From assembly GCF_025717515.1 (NCBI RefSeq), contig NZ_JAJIRN010000005.1:1-64000 (forward strand): a stretch of 64,000 nt of DNA, given 5' to 3'. Under the pieces are notes generated by a model. The model worked only from the letters and a program-made list of their open reading frames with translations, had not been told where the DNA came from and did no database searches. The position numbers and the translations under genes are program-made. Source of the DNA: Roseateles oligotrophus (GTDB lineage Bacteria > Pseudomonadota > Gammaproteobacteria > Burkholderiales > Burkholderiaceae_C). Position 1 is the first letter of the stretch, and every line of letters begins with the position of its first letter. Positions 25,917 to 34,835 of the stretch are shown one piece after another.

Positions 25917-26523
25917 ATCAGACGACTGATGGTTCGGCGCGCACTGAAATGCTGTTTTTGATTCGAAGTGGGGCAATCGTTCTCACGTCAACATTGCTTT
26001 TTATCTGAGTCAAGCGGTGAAAGCACCGGTTCAGCCCCAGTCGTGGCCGAGTGTGTTGGCCGTGGTCGCATTTCGAGTCCCGGAAAAACGGAAAAACGAG
26101 TTCTGTGATCGCCTCAGTCTGCGCTTTCAACCCGCAGATTCAAAGGGGGTCGAACTGTCTGGAAGGCGGGTCACCCTATGGTCTTGTGAGCTTTTGAGTC
26201 CGCTTCACAGCGACTTTCTGGCCAAGCCAAGAGCCGCAACCATGTACTGGAAATGGCCTTTTTGTGTGACCCGCAAAAGTTGACCTTGAAGGCGCGCCTG
26301 CGACTGTGTCCAGTGTTTGAGAGAAGGGATCGCGCGTCGCAAATGCTGGTCTACGAATAGGGGAGCCGCTCTACATCAGCGAGCGTGACTTCGAATTCAC
26401 ACGGCTTGGACTTGATCGTCTCAATCCGCTGTTGCCAGGGCAAGCGATGGCAGAGGAGTCTCTATCGCAGTCGAGGGCGGATCATCGAACCTTGATCGGT
26501 CCAAGCCGCTGATTTGCGTTCAA
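25917..26523. other. Non-coding gap after tRNA-Arg
   Basis: About 600 bases with no supported gene. Open frames here lack ribosome binding sites, family similarity and normal composition. No direct repeat of the tRNA 3' end (attachment site) could be found by eye, and no integrase remnant is recognised. Confidence 0.5.
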
Positions 26524-27216
26524 TCAATGCCGTCTATATTGCTTCTCTCCGAATAGATTTTCTCTCGCTTTTTCGTCGGTAAGTGGCTTGTGTTGTTCGG
26601 ACATAACCCCCAGGCCACGCAGCACCGCTGGGCGGGCTGAAATTTCGTCGAACCACCCCTTCAAATGCGGGTAGTCGCTCAACTCGACGCCCTGATTTTT
26701 CCAGGATCTGAGCCATGGAAACACGGCAATATCGGCAATGCTGTAGTGGCTTCCGCCTAGATAGGTTGAGCCGGCCAGGCGCGTATTCATCACCTTGTAA
26801 AGACGCTGTGCTTCACTGCTGTATCGATCAATGGCGTATTTGATTTTTTCGGGCGCGTAGATACGAAAGTGGTGGGTCTGCCCGAGCATGGGGCCGACAG
26901 CTCCAATTTGAAACATCAGCCATTGCAAGACTTCGTACTTGCCTGCGGTGTCGCTAGGCAAGAACTTGCCCGTCTTGCCGGCCAAATACAGCAGAATGGC
27001 CCCAGATTCGAACAAGGAGATCGGTTTGTTGTCCGGCCCTGCGGGGTCGATCAGCGCAGGAATCTTGTTATTTGGACTGATGGAGAGGAATTTATGCTCG
27101 AATTGGGCGCCACTGCTTATGTCCACGGGGATCACCCGATATGGCAAACCGCATTCTTCCAACATGATGTGAACCTTGTGGCCGTTAGGAGTAGGCCATG
27201 AATACACTTCGATCAT
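26524..27216 (-). CDS. Nu-class glutathione S-transferase (YfcG/YghU-like)
   Basis: 230 residues from ATG 27216, where GGAG lies six bases upstream; the in-frame GTG four codons earlier has no such site. The N-terminal thioredoxin fold begins MIEVYSWPTPNGHKVHIMLEE, with the T-P-N-G-x-K signature of E. coli YfcG, a disulfide-bond oxidoreductase that binds glutathione without a cysteine of its own. ISPNNKIPALIDP gives the cis-proline and LFESGAILLYLA the Glu-Ser pair that grips the gamma-glutamyl group. A helical C-terminal domain follows from about 95. Confidence 0.93.
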   Translation of the reverse strand: MIEVYSWPTPNGHKVHIMLEECGLPYRVIPVDISSGAQFEHKFLSISPNNKIPALIDPAGPDNKPISLFESGAILLYLAGKTGKFLPSDTAGKYEVLQWLMFQIGAVGPMLGQTHHFRIYAPEKIKYAIDRYSSEAQRLYKVMNTRLAGSTYLGGSHYSIADIAVFPWLRSWKNQGVELSDYPHLKGWFDEISARPAVLRGLGVMSEQHKPLTDEKARENLFGEKQYRRH

Positions 27217-27282
27217 TTTGTTCTCCACCGGTCAAAGGAGGCGCGGTTTGCGTCTTCACCGTTCAGCGCATTGTCCTAGCTC

Positions 27283-28026
27283 ATGTTTTTTAAGCAAGTA
27301 AAACACTGGTTTGTTGCTCGTGCGAGTTCGGCTCGCTGGCGACCCATTCACGACTGGGCGGAAAGCCGCAATGCGCATTTCCGTATCGCCAAGGACGGGC
27401 GAGGTTTCTTGATCGAGCAGCCCAAGGCCTTGCCCGGCAGTCTGCGCATCGAGTGGGGGCCGTCGCAGCGCGCTTACATCGAGGGCAATGAGTTGCGTAT
27501 GCGCTGTGAGTTGCGCTTGCACGGCGATTTGCAGATGATGGTCTTGTGCCGGACTTTGATGGATCAGTTGGAGTCGGCGGTGTTTGAGGCCTATACCGAC
27601 ACCCTCAAGACCCGCGTCGACACCGACACGCCCGAGGAAATGCGTTGGTTGGTGATGTTCCCGAAGTTCACTCAAATCAGCTCCAAGCTGGTGCGCCAAC
27701 GCTTTGGTGCCGTCGGCGTGAACAAGGAGTTGGTTGCAGCTTGGTTGGAGGGCGATTTGAGCGAAGTTCTGGCTCAGGCGAGCCAAGACTTGCTGCCCGA
27801 GGGCCAGCCATTTGTGTTGATGACAATGCGCGGCAATGCCTACTTGCGCACGGCCATGGCCGTGCCTTCTCTGCAGAGTATCCAGGGCCTGGTCAAGGTG
27901 CTGGAGTTGGCGTGTCGAGAGTTGCAGAAGGTGAACGAGAAGCTGACCGACCGCGGACCGTGGCCGACCACCACATCTATTGCTTGGCAGAGTTCGCGTC
28001 CGGACGAAGATCCGGCTCAGGCTTGA
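27283..28026 (+). CDS. Conserved hypothetical cytoplasmic protein
   Basis: 247 residues with no signal peptide or membrane segment. The N-terminal 90 residues look like a beta-rich domain (HFRIAKDGRGFLIEQPKAL and ALPGSLRIEWGPSQRAYIEG), possibly a small-molecule or surface-binding fold. The rest is helical and ends in a proline-rich tail. I do not recognise a family. It diverges from the GST gene (66 bases between starts), and its last 50 bases overlap the end of the convergent phosphotransferase gene. Confidence 0.8.
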   Translation: MFFKQVKHWFVARASSARWRPIHDWAESRNAHFRIAKDGRGFLIEQPKALPGSLRIEWGPSQRAYIEGNELRMRCELRLHGDLQMMVLCRTLMDQLESAVFEAYTDTLKTRVDTDTPEEMRWLVMFPKFTQISSKLVRQRFGAVGVNKELVAAWLEGDLSEVLAQASQDLLPEGQPFVLMTMRGNAYLRTAMAVPSLQSIQGLVKVLELACRELQKVNEKLTDRGPWPTTTSIAWQSSRPDEDPAQA

Positions 28027-29098
28027 CCAAGCGCCGAGCGAATACCCAGGCCAATTCCGCCAGCGGTTTGGCGCCCGCAGCCGCAGCGCGTGCCTGATCG
28101 CTTGAGGCCGTGCCGGCGCTGATTCGTTTGCCAATGCCTTGCAAAATTGCCGCGATGCGGAACAAGTTGTAAGCCAAATAGAAGTTCCAGTCCTGCTCTA
28201 TCAGGGCAATGTCGGCTCGACCCGTTCGCTCGCAATAACGGCGTACATAGTCGGTTTCGGCCGGGATTCCCAGAGTGGCCAAGTCCAAGCCACCGAGTCC
28301 GCGGGCTGCGGCCGAGCTTTGAATATGCCAAGTCATGCAGTGGTAGCTGAAGTCGGCCAAAGGATGGCCCAGGGTCGATAGCTCCCAATCCAGCACCGCG
28401 ATCACGCGCGCTTGTTCGGGGTGAAAGACCAAGTTATCTAATCTGAAATCGCCATGCACTATGGCGACCTCGCGCTCATCAAGGGCCGAGGCCGGAATAT
28501 TGCCGGGGAGCCAGTCCATCAACTTGTCCATGGCTTCGATGGGTTCGGTCACCGATGCCAGATATTGCTTGCTCCAGCGGCTGATTTGCCGTTCAAAGTA
28601 GTTGCCGGGTTTGCCGTAGTTGGCCAGACCAATGGCTTGCGGGTCGACCCGGTGCAGGGCCGCGATCACTCGGTTCATTTCGTCAAAAATGGCCGCACGC
28701 TCTTGCGTACTCATGCCCGGCAAGGCGGGATCCCAAAGCACTCGGCCGGGCATGAACTCCATGATGTAGAACGCCCGGCCGATGACCGACTCGTCTTCGC
28801 AGAGCGCCAACATGGCGGGCACCGGTACCTCGCTGCCCGCCAGCGCTGACATGACCTTGAACTCGCGCTCGATGGCATGAGCAGAAGGCAAGAGCTTGAC
28901 CATCGGTGCGGGCTTGGCGCGCATCACATAGGCTTGGCTTGGTGTATTCAGCTTGTAGGTGGGATTGGATTGGCCGCCTTTGAATTGCTCGATGCTCAAT
29001 GGGCCTGTAAAGCCGGCAATATGCATCTTGAGCCAAGCGCTGAGCGCCTCGTTGTCAATGGCTTGTGTTGGTGCTCGGGTTCCGCTGAATTCGTCCAT
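27977..29098 (-). CDS. Phosphotransferase-family protein (aminoglycoside-phosphotransferase fold, ACAD10/11-like)
   Basis: 373 residues. The kinase-like fold is visible: FKGGQSNPTYKL (nucleotide loop), the catalytic Brenner motif VHGDFRLDNLVF, and the metal site VLDWELSTLGHPLADFSY. In animals and many bacteria this subfamily is fused or linked to acyl-CoA dehydrogenases and phosphorylates hydroxy-acyl substrates, but no such gene is adjacent here. The C-terminal tail (KPEPDLRPDANSAKQ) overlaps the convergent hypothetical gene by 50 bases. Confidence 0.9.
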   Translation of the reverse strand: MDEFSGTRAPTQAIDNEALSAWLKMHIAGFTGPLSIEQFKGGQSNPTYKLNTPSQAYVMRAKPAPMVKLLPSAHAIEREFKVMSALAGSEVPVPAMLALCEDESVIGRAFYIMEFMPGRVLWDPALPGMSTQERAAIFDEMNRVIAALHRVDPQAIGLANYGKPGNYFERQISRWSKQYLASVTEPIEAMDKLMDWLPGNIPASALDEREVAIVHGDFRLDNLVFHPEQARVIAVLDWELSTLGHPLADFSYHCMTWHIQSSAAARGLGGLDLATLGIPAETDYVRRYCERTGRADIALIEQDWNFYLAYNLFRIAAILQGIGKRISAGTASSDQARAAAAGAKPLAELAWVFARRLVKPEPDLRPDANSAKQ

Positions 29099-29153
29099 GA
29101 ATCTCTTTAAAATTGATTGCAGAAATGGCCGGCACCGGTCAAGCGTAGATCAG

Positions 29154-29858
29154 CTATCGATTGGCGATGGCCATCAGCTTTTCTTTGCTCAGCACGACCA
29201 AGCGGGTGGGTTCGACGCGAACCGCCCCGTCGCGCTCGAAGGCCTTCAATTCTTGATTGACACGCTGCCGAGAGGCGCCCAGCAACTGCGCCAAATCCTC
29301 TTGCGCCAGTTGCAGGCCGATGCGGATTTCGTCGCCCTGCAATACGCCGTAGGAGCGCGCTAGCAGCAAGATTTGTTTGGCCAGACGCGAAGCGAGGGGC
29401 AGGGTGTTGAGATCCTCGATTGCATCGAACATCAGACGCAAACGTCGGCAATTCAGGCGCAGCAAGGCCTCGTAGAGTTCGGTGTGAAGCTGCAGCAATT
29501 CCCTGAAGTCCGGCTTGCGCACAATCAGCAGCGTGGTGTCTCCGTGGGTGGTCGCATCGTGGGTACGGGGCATGCCGTCGAATAGCGAAATGTCGCCAAA
29601 CCATGTTCCGGGCTCCACATAAGTCAAAGACACTTGTTTGCCGGCCAATGAGACCGAGCTGATACGGACGGCGCCTTTGGCTACGCCCACCCATTCTTCG
29701 GCAGCTTCACCTCGGTAAGACAGTAAAGCGCCATCGTCCAATCGGCGCACCGTTGCGCGTGACAAAATATCGTTGCGCAAGGGCTCCGATAATCTGGCAA
29801 ACCAAGAACCCGCATCAATCTTGCTGCGTTCGGTGAGTGTAAGAACAGTGCTATTCAT
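29154..29858 (-). CDS. Crp/Fnr-family transcriptional regulator
   Basis: 234 residues from ATG 29858; the upstream extension to 30170 lacks coding character. The N-terminal cyclic-nucleotide-binding-like barrel (about 20-130) is followed by a dimer helix and a winged helix (about 165-225) with LAQEDLAQLLGASRQRVNQELKAFER cut across its recognition helix. The phosphate-binding cassette reads FGDISLFDGMPRTHDATT, so the Glu, Arg and Ser that hold cAMP in E. coli CRP are Asp, Thr and His here. There are no Fnr-type cysteines. The effector is therefore unknown. Divergent from the FimV-like gene. Confidence 0.92.
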   Translation of the reverse strand: MNSTVLTLTERSKIDAGSWFARLSEPLRNDILSRATVRRLDDGALLSYRGEAAEEWVGVAKGAVRISSVSLAGKQVSLTYVEPGTWFGDISLFDGMPRTHDATTHGDTTLLIVRKPDFRELLQLHTELYEALLRLNCRRLRLMFDAIEDLNTLPLASRLAKQILLLARSYGVLQGDEIRIGLQLAQEDLAQLLGASRQRVNQELKAFERDGAVRVEPTRLVVLSKEKLMAIANR

Positions 29859-30080
29859 GCTTTGTCGCTGACGTGACAACAGGGAGGTTGCCATCTTGCC
29901 GGCCATTGTCCATGAGCTGCGCGGCCTTCGCTTTGTGGGCAGTGATGGATGGGCCTCAAAGCGCTCACCTGCCTGGACCGGCTTGGCTGGGCGCTGTGTG
30001 CGGGCACATATACAACGTCGGTCTTTATGGCACGATTGAAGCCCGGCCAGCCATGCTAGAGTCAGCCGAAATAACATTGG

Positions 30081-30088
30081 CCCCCCCC
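30081..30088 (+). repeat. C8 homopolymer just before the FimV-like start
   Basis: Eight C residues lie three bases before the ATG at 30092, at the place where a ribosome binding site should be. If the true start is upstream (ATG 30053 is in frame), the tract is coding and slippage would switch the gene off. Confidence 0.8.
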
Positions 30089-30091
30089 GGC

Positions 30092-32278
30092 ATGGACCGA
30101 GACACCGTAGCGCCCCCTTTCTTTTTGCGCGCCTCCAGCTTGGGCGTCTGCTTGCTGAGTACCTTGGCATTTGGCTTCATGGGCAACGCCCATGCGCTAG
30201 GTATGGGTCGCCCGCAAGTGCAGTCTGCGCTGGGTCGGCCGCTCTTGCTTTCGCTCCCGCTCAGCCTCAGCTCAGGCGAATCTTTGTCGATGGACTGCGT
30301 GTTTGTCGAGGTCACGGCCGGCACGAAAAAATTGCCGGGCAACTCGGTCAGTGTGCGACTTGAGGGCGAGAGCGAAAACACCCTGCGCTCGATCCTGGTG
30401 CTGAGTTCGGTGCCGATTGAGGAGCCCATTCTCAATGTGTCTTTGAGCTTGGGTTGCCCGGTGCGGTTGACTCGGCAGTTCAGCGCCTTGATGGATCCGC
30501 CGTTGGGGCATGACCAGACTGCGGCTGATGCTCGTTCTGTGGTTGCGAGCCCTAGAGCCCTGTCGCCGGCCTTGCGGGCGGCATTGGCCACTTCTGATGC
30601 CAAGCCCGAGGCCTTGATGGGTGCAGGACTGTCAGGCAAGGTTGGCCAAGAGCGTTTGATCTCCTCCAAAGAGTCGGCTCCGCAGATCGCCAAAGGGTCG
30701 AAGCAGCAGGCCAATAAGCAAGCAGACCCGCCAGCAAGCGGGGACGCCAATTCGCTTGACTCCGTCGGCTCGCGTAGTGCCCGCCATGTCAAAGCGGCTA
30801 GGCCGGCTTTGAAAGTGGCGACAGGCTTAAAAGCTAACGAATCGTTCGAACAGGTATCTGTTCCTTTGGCTGCGCCCAAAGATTCGGCACAGCCACAGCT
30901 GCGCTTGGAGTCCGTGGATGCAAGCCAAGCTCCGGCAGGCAGCTCGGCCTCGGAGGCTGAGGCGGCCATGGCCCGCTTACGAACAGTCGAGTCCGGTCTA
31001 ATCAGCATGCAAGCCGAATTCCGTAGCAATGCTCAGAAGTTGATCGCATTGAAGGACGAGAGTTCCGGTGCAAGGACCGCTCACGGCAATGAAGAACTCA
31101 AGGTTTTGCCATGGGGCTTGGCTGCCTTGGCCCTTCTGTTTGGAGGTGGCTTGGGCTATCGTTTGCGTGGCCGAGGTGGCGAGCAGCGTGGGCAGGACCG
31201 CAACTGGTGGGGGCAGGAATCAAATGAAGCTGTGCCCGAGGGGGCAAAAGCCGGTGCGCTGCTTGTGGCCAGCAACGCACGACAGGAGCGTCAAGCCCTG
31301 GTTGAAGGGCAGCCCGGCGCAGACGATGGCAGCAAACCGGCCGAAGCGGATTTTGGCCCGGCCCGCACAGTCTCAATGGAAGAACATACGATTGCCTTGC
31401 CGCACAATGTCGATGCCGAGCCGGCTTTTGTACATAGTGCGTTGATGGCCGAGTTGCCGGACAAAGAGGTATCCGGCTTGGTGCGGATTTCCCAGTTGAT
31501 GGGCAGTGAATTGAGCCTTGAGCCGCTGAGTGTGCAGTTCATTGACCCGGCGGCCCCCAAGGCTGTGGCGATCCAGGCTGGAATAGCTGAGCCGGGCAAG
31601 GCGCCGTCAAAAGGGCCGCATCTGGTCAGCGTCGAGGAGTTGATTGATCTGGAGCAGCAAGTCGACTTCTTCTTGGTCTTGGGCCAAGACGAGGCGGCGG
31701 TCGATTTGTTGCAGGCTCAATTGAAAAATGATGTCGCCGCTGGAGGCGGATCGGCCTTGCCTTATTTGAAGCTGATGGAGATCTGTCAGCAGCGCGGTGA
31801 CGCGTTGGCATTTGCCGATATCGCGGGCCAATATGCGGTCCAGTTCAAGGCGCGGCCGCCGGCTTGGGATCTCGATTTGGAGCAGGGTCGTGGGCTGGAG
31901 GCTTATGACGATGTGATTCAGGGTTTGCAAGCGCGCTGGGCCGATAGCAGCGCCAGCATGTCAAGCCTGCAAAAGCTGTTGTCGTCCCGGGACGAGCGCT
32001 CGGCTTGCTTTGACCTGCCGGCGCTACGTGACCTCTTGTTGCTGTACAGCGTGGCCCGTGATCGCTCCGAACACGAGGTAAGAGGCGAGGAAATTGACCT
32101 CTTTTTGCCCTTGGACGCAAACGACGTGGCCGGCAATCCGACCGGCTTTGATCTGATGGCCACCATGGTGTGGCAGGGAAAAGCGGGCGCTAGCGCGCCG
32201 CCGGCGGACGTGGACATCTTGCTGGATGACTCGCGGGCCGGCTTGAGCTCGACGATTGCCAGCTCAGACAAGCCCTGA
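30092..32278 (+). CDS. FimV/HubP-like polar inner-membrane protein
   Basis: 728 residues from ATG 30092; the frame is open to 29873 and ATG 30053 is an alternative. A signal sequence (FLRASSLGVCLLSTLAFGFMGNAHA) is followed by the FimV N-terminal signature LGMGRPQVQSALGRPL. Next come a beta-rich periplasmic part (to about 130), a long disordered Ala/Ser/Lys stretch, a coiled coil (about 290-320, MARLRTVESGLISMQAEFRS cut), one membrane helix (LPWGLAALALLFGGGLGYRL) and an acidic cytoplasmic domain with TPR-like helices (SVEELIDLEQQVDFFLVLGQ). FimV/HubP anchors polar chemotaxis, type IV pilus and chromosome factors. The C8 tract at its start is notable. Confidence 0.85.
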   Translation: MDRDTVAPPFFLRASSLGVCLLSTLAFGFMGNAHALGMGRPQVQSALGRPLLLSLPLSLSSGESLSMDCVFVEVTAGTKKLPGNSVSVRLEGESENTLRSILVLSSVPIEEPILNVSLSLGCPVRLTRQFSALMDPPLGHDQTAADARSVVASPRALSPALRAALATSDAKPEALMGAGLSGKVGQERLISSKESAPQIAKGSKQQANKQADPPASGDANSLDSVGSRSARHVKAARPALKVATGLKANESFEQVSVPLAAPKDSAQPQLRLESVDASQAPAGSSASEAEAAMARLRTVESGLISMQAEFRSNAQKLIALKDESSGARTAHGNEELKVLPWGLAALALLFGGGLGYRLRGRGGEQRGQDRNWWGQESNEAVPEGAKAGALLVASNARQERQALVEGQPGADDGSKPAEADFGPARTVSMEEHTIALPHNVDAEPAFVHSALMAELPDKEVSGLVRISQLMGSELSLEPLSVQFIDPAAPKAVAIQAGIAEPGKAPSKGPHLVSVEELIDLEQQVDFFLVLGQDEAAVDLLQAQLKNDVAAGGGSALPYLKLMEICQQRGDALAFADIAGQYAVQFKARPPAWDLDLEQGRGLEAYDDVIQGLQARWADSSASMSSLQKLLSSRDERSACFDLPALRDLLLLYSVARDRSEHEVRGEEIDLFLPLDANDVAGNPTGFDLMATMVWQGKAGASAPPADVDILLDDSRAGLSSTIASSDKP

Positions 32279-32335
32279 TGCGGGCTTGAAAAAGTTCAAA
32301 TTTCGAAAAGCCTGGCCATCGACAAAGAAGCTCGA

Positions 32336-33280
32336 TTACAGGCTGTAATCACTGGCGTCGCCGTTCATGGCTCGCTCCAGCAAGTGGCGGTTCAGACGAT
32401 CGGACAGCAACTCCGCAAAACTGTAGACATAGTTGCGCAGATAGGCGCCTCGCTTGAAGGCAATTCGGGTGACGTTTTGCCCGAAAAGGTGGCCCAGCGG
32501 ACGAGACAGCAGATCCCCGCCCGGCGGATCTTCGCGCACCGCCATTTCGGCCACGATGCCAATGCCCATGCCCAAGCGAACATAGGTTTTGATCACATCG
32601 GAGTCGATCGCTTCCAATACGAAATTGGGGTGCAAATTGCGCGCGGCAAAGGCCTTGTCGATGCGCGTACGCCCGGTAAAACTGGGGTGATACGAGACGA
32701 TCGGCTCGCCGGCCAATTGCTCCAATGTAGGGCGCTCAACTTGCGCCAGTGGATGGTGCTCGGGCACCACCAAAACATGCTGCCACTCATAGCAGGGGAG
32801 ACTGACCAACTCATCGATATGGGCCAGTGATTCTGTCGCCAGCCCGACATCGGCGCTGTCATCCAGCAGCATGCGGACGACTTGATCCGGTGTGCCTTGA
32901 TGCAAGCTGACCCGGACCAGCGGCAATTGGCGCCGCAGTTGTGCCACCGGCCCTGGCAAGACATAACGCGCTTGCGTGTGGGTGGTGGCAATCGAAAGGG
33001 TGCCGCTGTCCTGCTTTGAAAATTCCTCGCCAATGCGCTTCAAATTGCCGACTTCGCGCATGATGATTTCTATCGCCGCCAGCACCTGCTGGCCGGGCTC
33101 TGTGATGCGGCGCAGGCGCTTGCCATGGCGCGAGAAAATGTCGATGCCCAGCTCTTCTTCCAGCTCCAAAATTGCCTTTGAAACGCCGGGCTGCGAGGTG
33201 AATAAGGCCTTGGCCGTCTCGGTCAGGTTGAGGTTTCTCCGCGCGGCCTCCTGTACAAATCTGAACTGGTGCAGATTCAT
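32336..33280 (-). CDS. cysB: CysB-family LysR-type regulator
   Basis: 314 residues. The N-terminal helix-turn-helix (MNLHQFRFVQEAARRNLNLT and LFTSQPGVSKAILELEEELG) matches CysB/Cbl rather than general LysR proteins. The effector domain (about 90-300) has the TTHTQARYVLP motif in which CysB binds sulfate, thiosulfate or N-acetylserine. CysB activates sulfate assimilation. It begins two bases after cbiX, whose product serves siroheme synthesis for sulfite reductase, so the two fit one pathway. It is the last gene of the lptF-lptG-cbiX-cysB run. Confidence 0.93.
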   Translation of the reverse strand: MNLHQFRFVQEAARRNLNLTETAKALFTSQPGVSKAILELEEELGIDIFSRHGKRLRRITEPGQQVLAAIEIIMREVGNLKRIGEEFSKQDSGTLSIATTHTQARYVLPGPVAQLRRQLPLVRVSLHQGTPDQVVRMLLDDSADVGLATESLAHIDELVSLPCYEWQHVLVVPEHHPLAQVERPTLEQLAGEPIVSYHPSFTGRTRIDKAFAARNLHPNFVLEAIDSDVIKTYVRLGMGIGIVAEMAVREDPPGGDLLSRPLGHLFGQNVTRIAFKRGAYLRNYVYSFAELLSDRLNRHLLERAMNGDASDYSL

Positions 33281-33282
33281 TC

Positions 33283-33666
33283 CTAGCCTTCGGACTCACG
33301 GCCAAGCCAAGCCAGACTCGACTCGGTCATCGCTTGAAGAACGGCTTCTTGTTCCCCAAGGGCCGTGTGCAACTGCCAGTCCACCGACGTACCAAAGTCG
33401 GCTCGCAGCCGCTCGAGCATGGGCGGGATATCGCGCCTCACATGACCGCCGGTGCCCAGGAACATTGGCACAATATGAATCCGCCGGCAGCCACGTGCAA
33501 CGAGTGCGCGCGCCGCGGCTTCCAGCTCGGGCTGCATGAACTCAAGGTAGGCCAAGGCCAGCGGCAGTTGGGGGCGACTGAGCGCAATTCGCCGCGCCAC
33601 CTCCTCGAAGGGCCTAGCCCATTCGGGGTCACGTGCGCCATGAGCAAAGAGTAGTAAACCGTCCAT
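33283..33666 (-). CDS. cbiX: Sirohydrochlorin chelatase, single-domain CbiX type
   Basis: 127 residues, the short CbiX class. It inserts Fe2+ (or Co2+/Ni2+) into sirohydrochlorin to give siroheme, the cofactor of sulfite reductase. The metal-binding histidines are in LLLFAHGARDPEW and IVPMFLGTGGHVRRDIP. The start follows lptG by 11 bases. The end touches the cysB start. The short form works as a dimer. Confidence 0.93.
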   Translation of the reverse strand: MDGLLLFAHGARDPEWARPFEEVARRIALSRPQLPLALAYLEFMQPELEAAARALVARGCRRIHIVPMFLGTGGHVRRDIPPMLERLRADFGTSVDWQLHTALGEQEAVLQAMTESSLAWLGRESEG

Positions 33667-33677
33667 AAATTGTGTTT

Positions 33678-34835
33678 TCAGCGGTAACGCACCAGCCAGC
33701 CGAAGGCCGCCAATGACAGGGCAAGATAGAAGAGACTAGGCCCGGTAGCCACGATCCATGGCACCCAGTTTTGCAATATGCCGACATGGCCTGCAACGTT
33801 GTTGAGCAAGATAAAACTAATGCCCAGCATGATGCCGCCAAAAACCTTCAAGCTGATGCCACCGGCACGGCCGTGCAAATAGGCAAAAGGCAGCGCCAGT
33901 GCCACCATCACAAAGCAGGCAAAGGGGTAGATCGCTTTGCGCCAAAACTGAATCTTGTGCGCTTGCGCGGATTGCTCCTGCGCCGATAAATGCTGGGTAT
34001 AACGGTAAAGCTCCAGTGTCGACATCGAGGTGGCTGGAAGCACTGCCGCCGCGATCACGCCGGCATGCAGTGAACTCTTCCAGTTCAATTCGTCCAGCTT
34101 GGTTTCGCGCACGACGCGCCTTGCATCAATGCCTCCGCCCATGCCGCCCTTGATGTCGCTTGAGTCGCTGGTTTGCTTGGCCGCTAACCAATCAGTTTGA
34201 GTGACGTCAGATAGCCTCCAGTAGCCCTTGGCATCAACGACCGCTTGTTTGGCGGCCAACCGAGAAACCAATCCCCCCGCGTCATCGAACTCGAAAATTC
34301 GCACACCTTGCAATCGGCCCGACGCGTCGGCTTGACTCACGTTGATCGAAAAACTCCGCTCTTGCCCGGCGATAAGTTGATGGTCTTTCAACCAGGCGCC
34401 ACGGCTTCCTTGCGCCGATGCACCGACGAAACGAGTTCGCATGAGGTCGGCTTGAAGGTCGAAGTAGGGCACCACAAAGTCGCCGACGAAGAAGGTCAGC
34501 GCCGCAAAGGCGGTGGCCAGATAGGCGAGCAAGCCAAGCGCGCGTCCCGGCCCCAACCCACCTGTGCGCAAAATCGTGAACTCGCTTGACTGCGCCAGTC
34601 TGGCCAAGGAGAAGATGCTGCCGATCAAGACGGCAATCGGAAACAGCTGATAAAAATGACCAGGGATGTCCGTCAAGGCCAGCAGCGCAGCCTTTAAGGC
34701 GCCGGCCTCGATTCGACCAATGTTGTCGAGTTCATCAACAAAGTCGATGAAGAAGAACAGCGAAAGAAAAGCCAGCGAAACAAAAAACACCGCCCCGACG
34801 ATGTCCCGGTACAACAGGCGGCGAACCGTTCTCAT
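33678..34835 (-). CDS. lptG: LPS export ABC transporter permease LptG
   Basis: 385 residues from ATG 34835, with AGGAG seven bases upstream inside lptF. LptG pairs with LptF and the LptB ATPase to pull lipopolysaccharide from the inner membrane toward the LptC-A-D bridge. It has an N-terminal YjgP/YjgQ permease layout: three helices (FFVSLAFLSLFFFIDFVDEL start), the coupling segment SSEFTILRTGGLGPGRALG, a periplasmic jellyroll (about 130-280) and three C-terminal helices. The start overlaps the lptF stop by four bases (ATGA). Confidence 0.95.
   Translation of the reverse strand: MRTVRRLLYRDIVGAVFFVSLAFLSLFFFIDFVDELDNIGRIEAGALKAALLALTDIPGHFYQLFPIAVLIGSIFSLARLAQSSEFTILRTGGLGPGRALGLLAYLATAFAALTFFVGDFVVPYFDLQADLMRTRFVGASAQGSRGAWLKDHQLIAGQERSFSINVSQADASGRLQGVRIFEFDDAGGLVSRLAAKQAVVDAKGYWRLSDVTQTDWLAAKQTSDSSDIKGGMGGGIDARRVVRETKLDELNWKSSLHAGVIAAAVLPATSMSTLELYRYTQHLSAQEQSAQAHKIQFWRKAIYPFACFVMVALALPFAYLHGRAGGISLKVFGGIMLGISFILLNNVAGHVGILQNWVPWIVATGPSLFYLALSLAAFGWLVRYR

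Noticed and set aside
26017-26283. 88-codon ORF after tRNA-Arg as an integrase or phage remnant
   Set aside because: No tyrosine-recombinase motif or att repeat could be identified.
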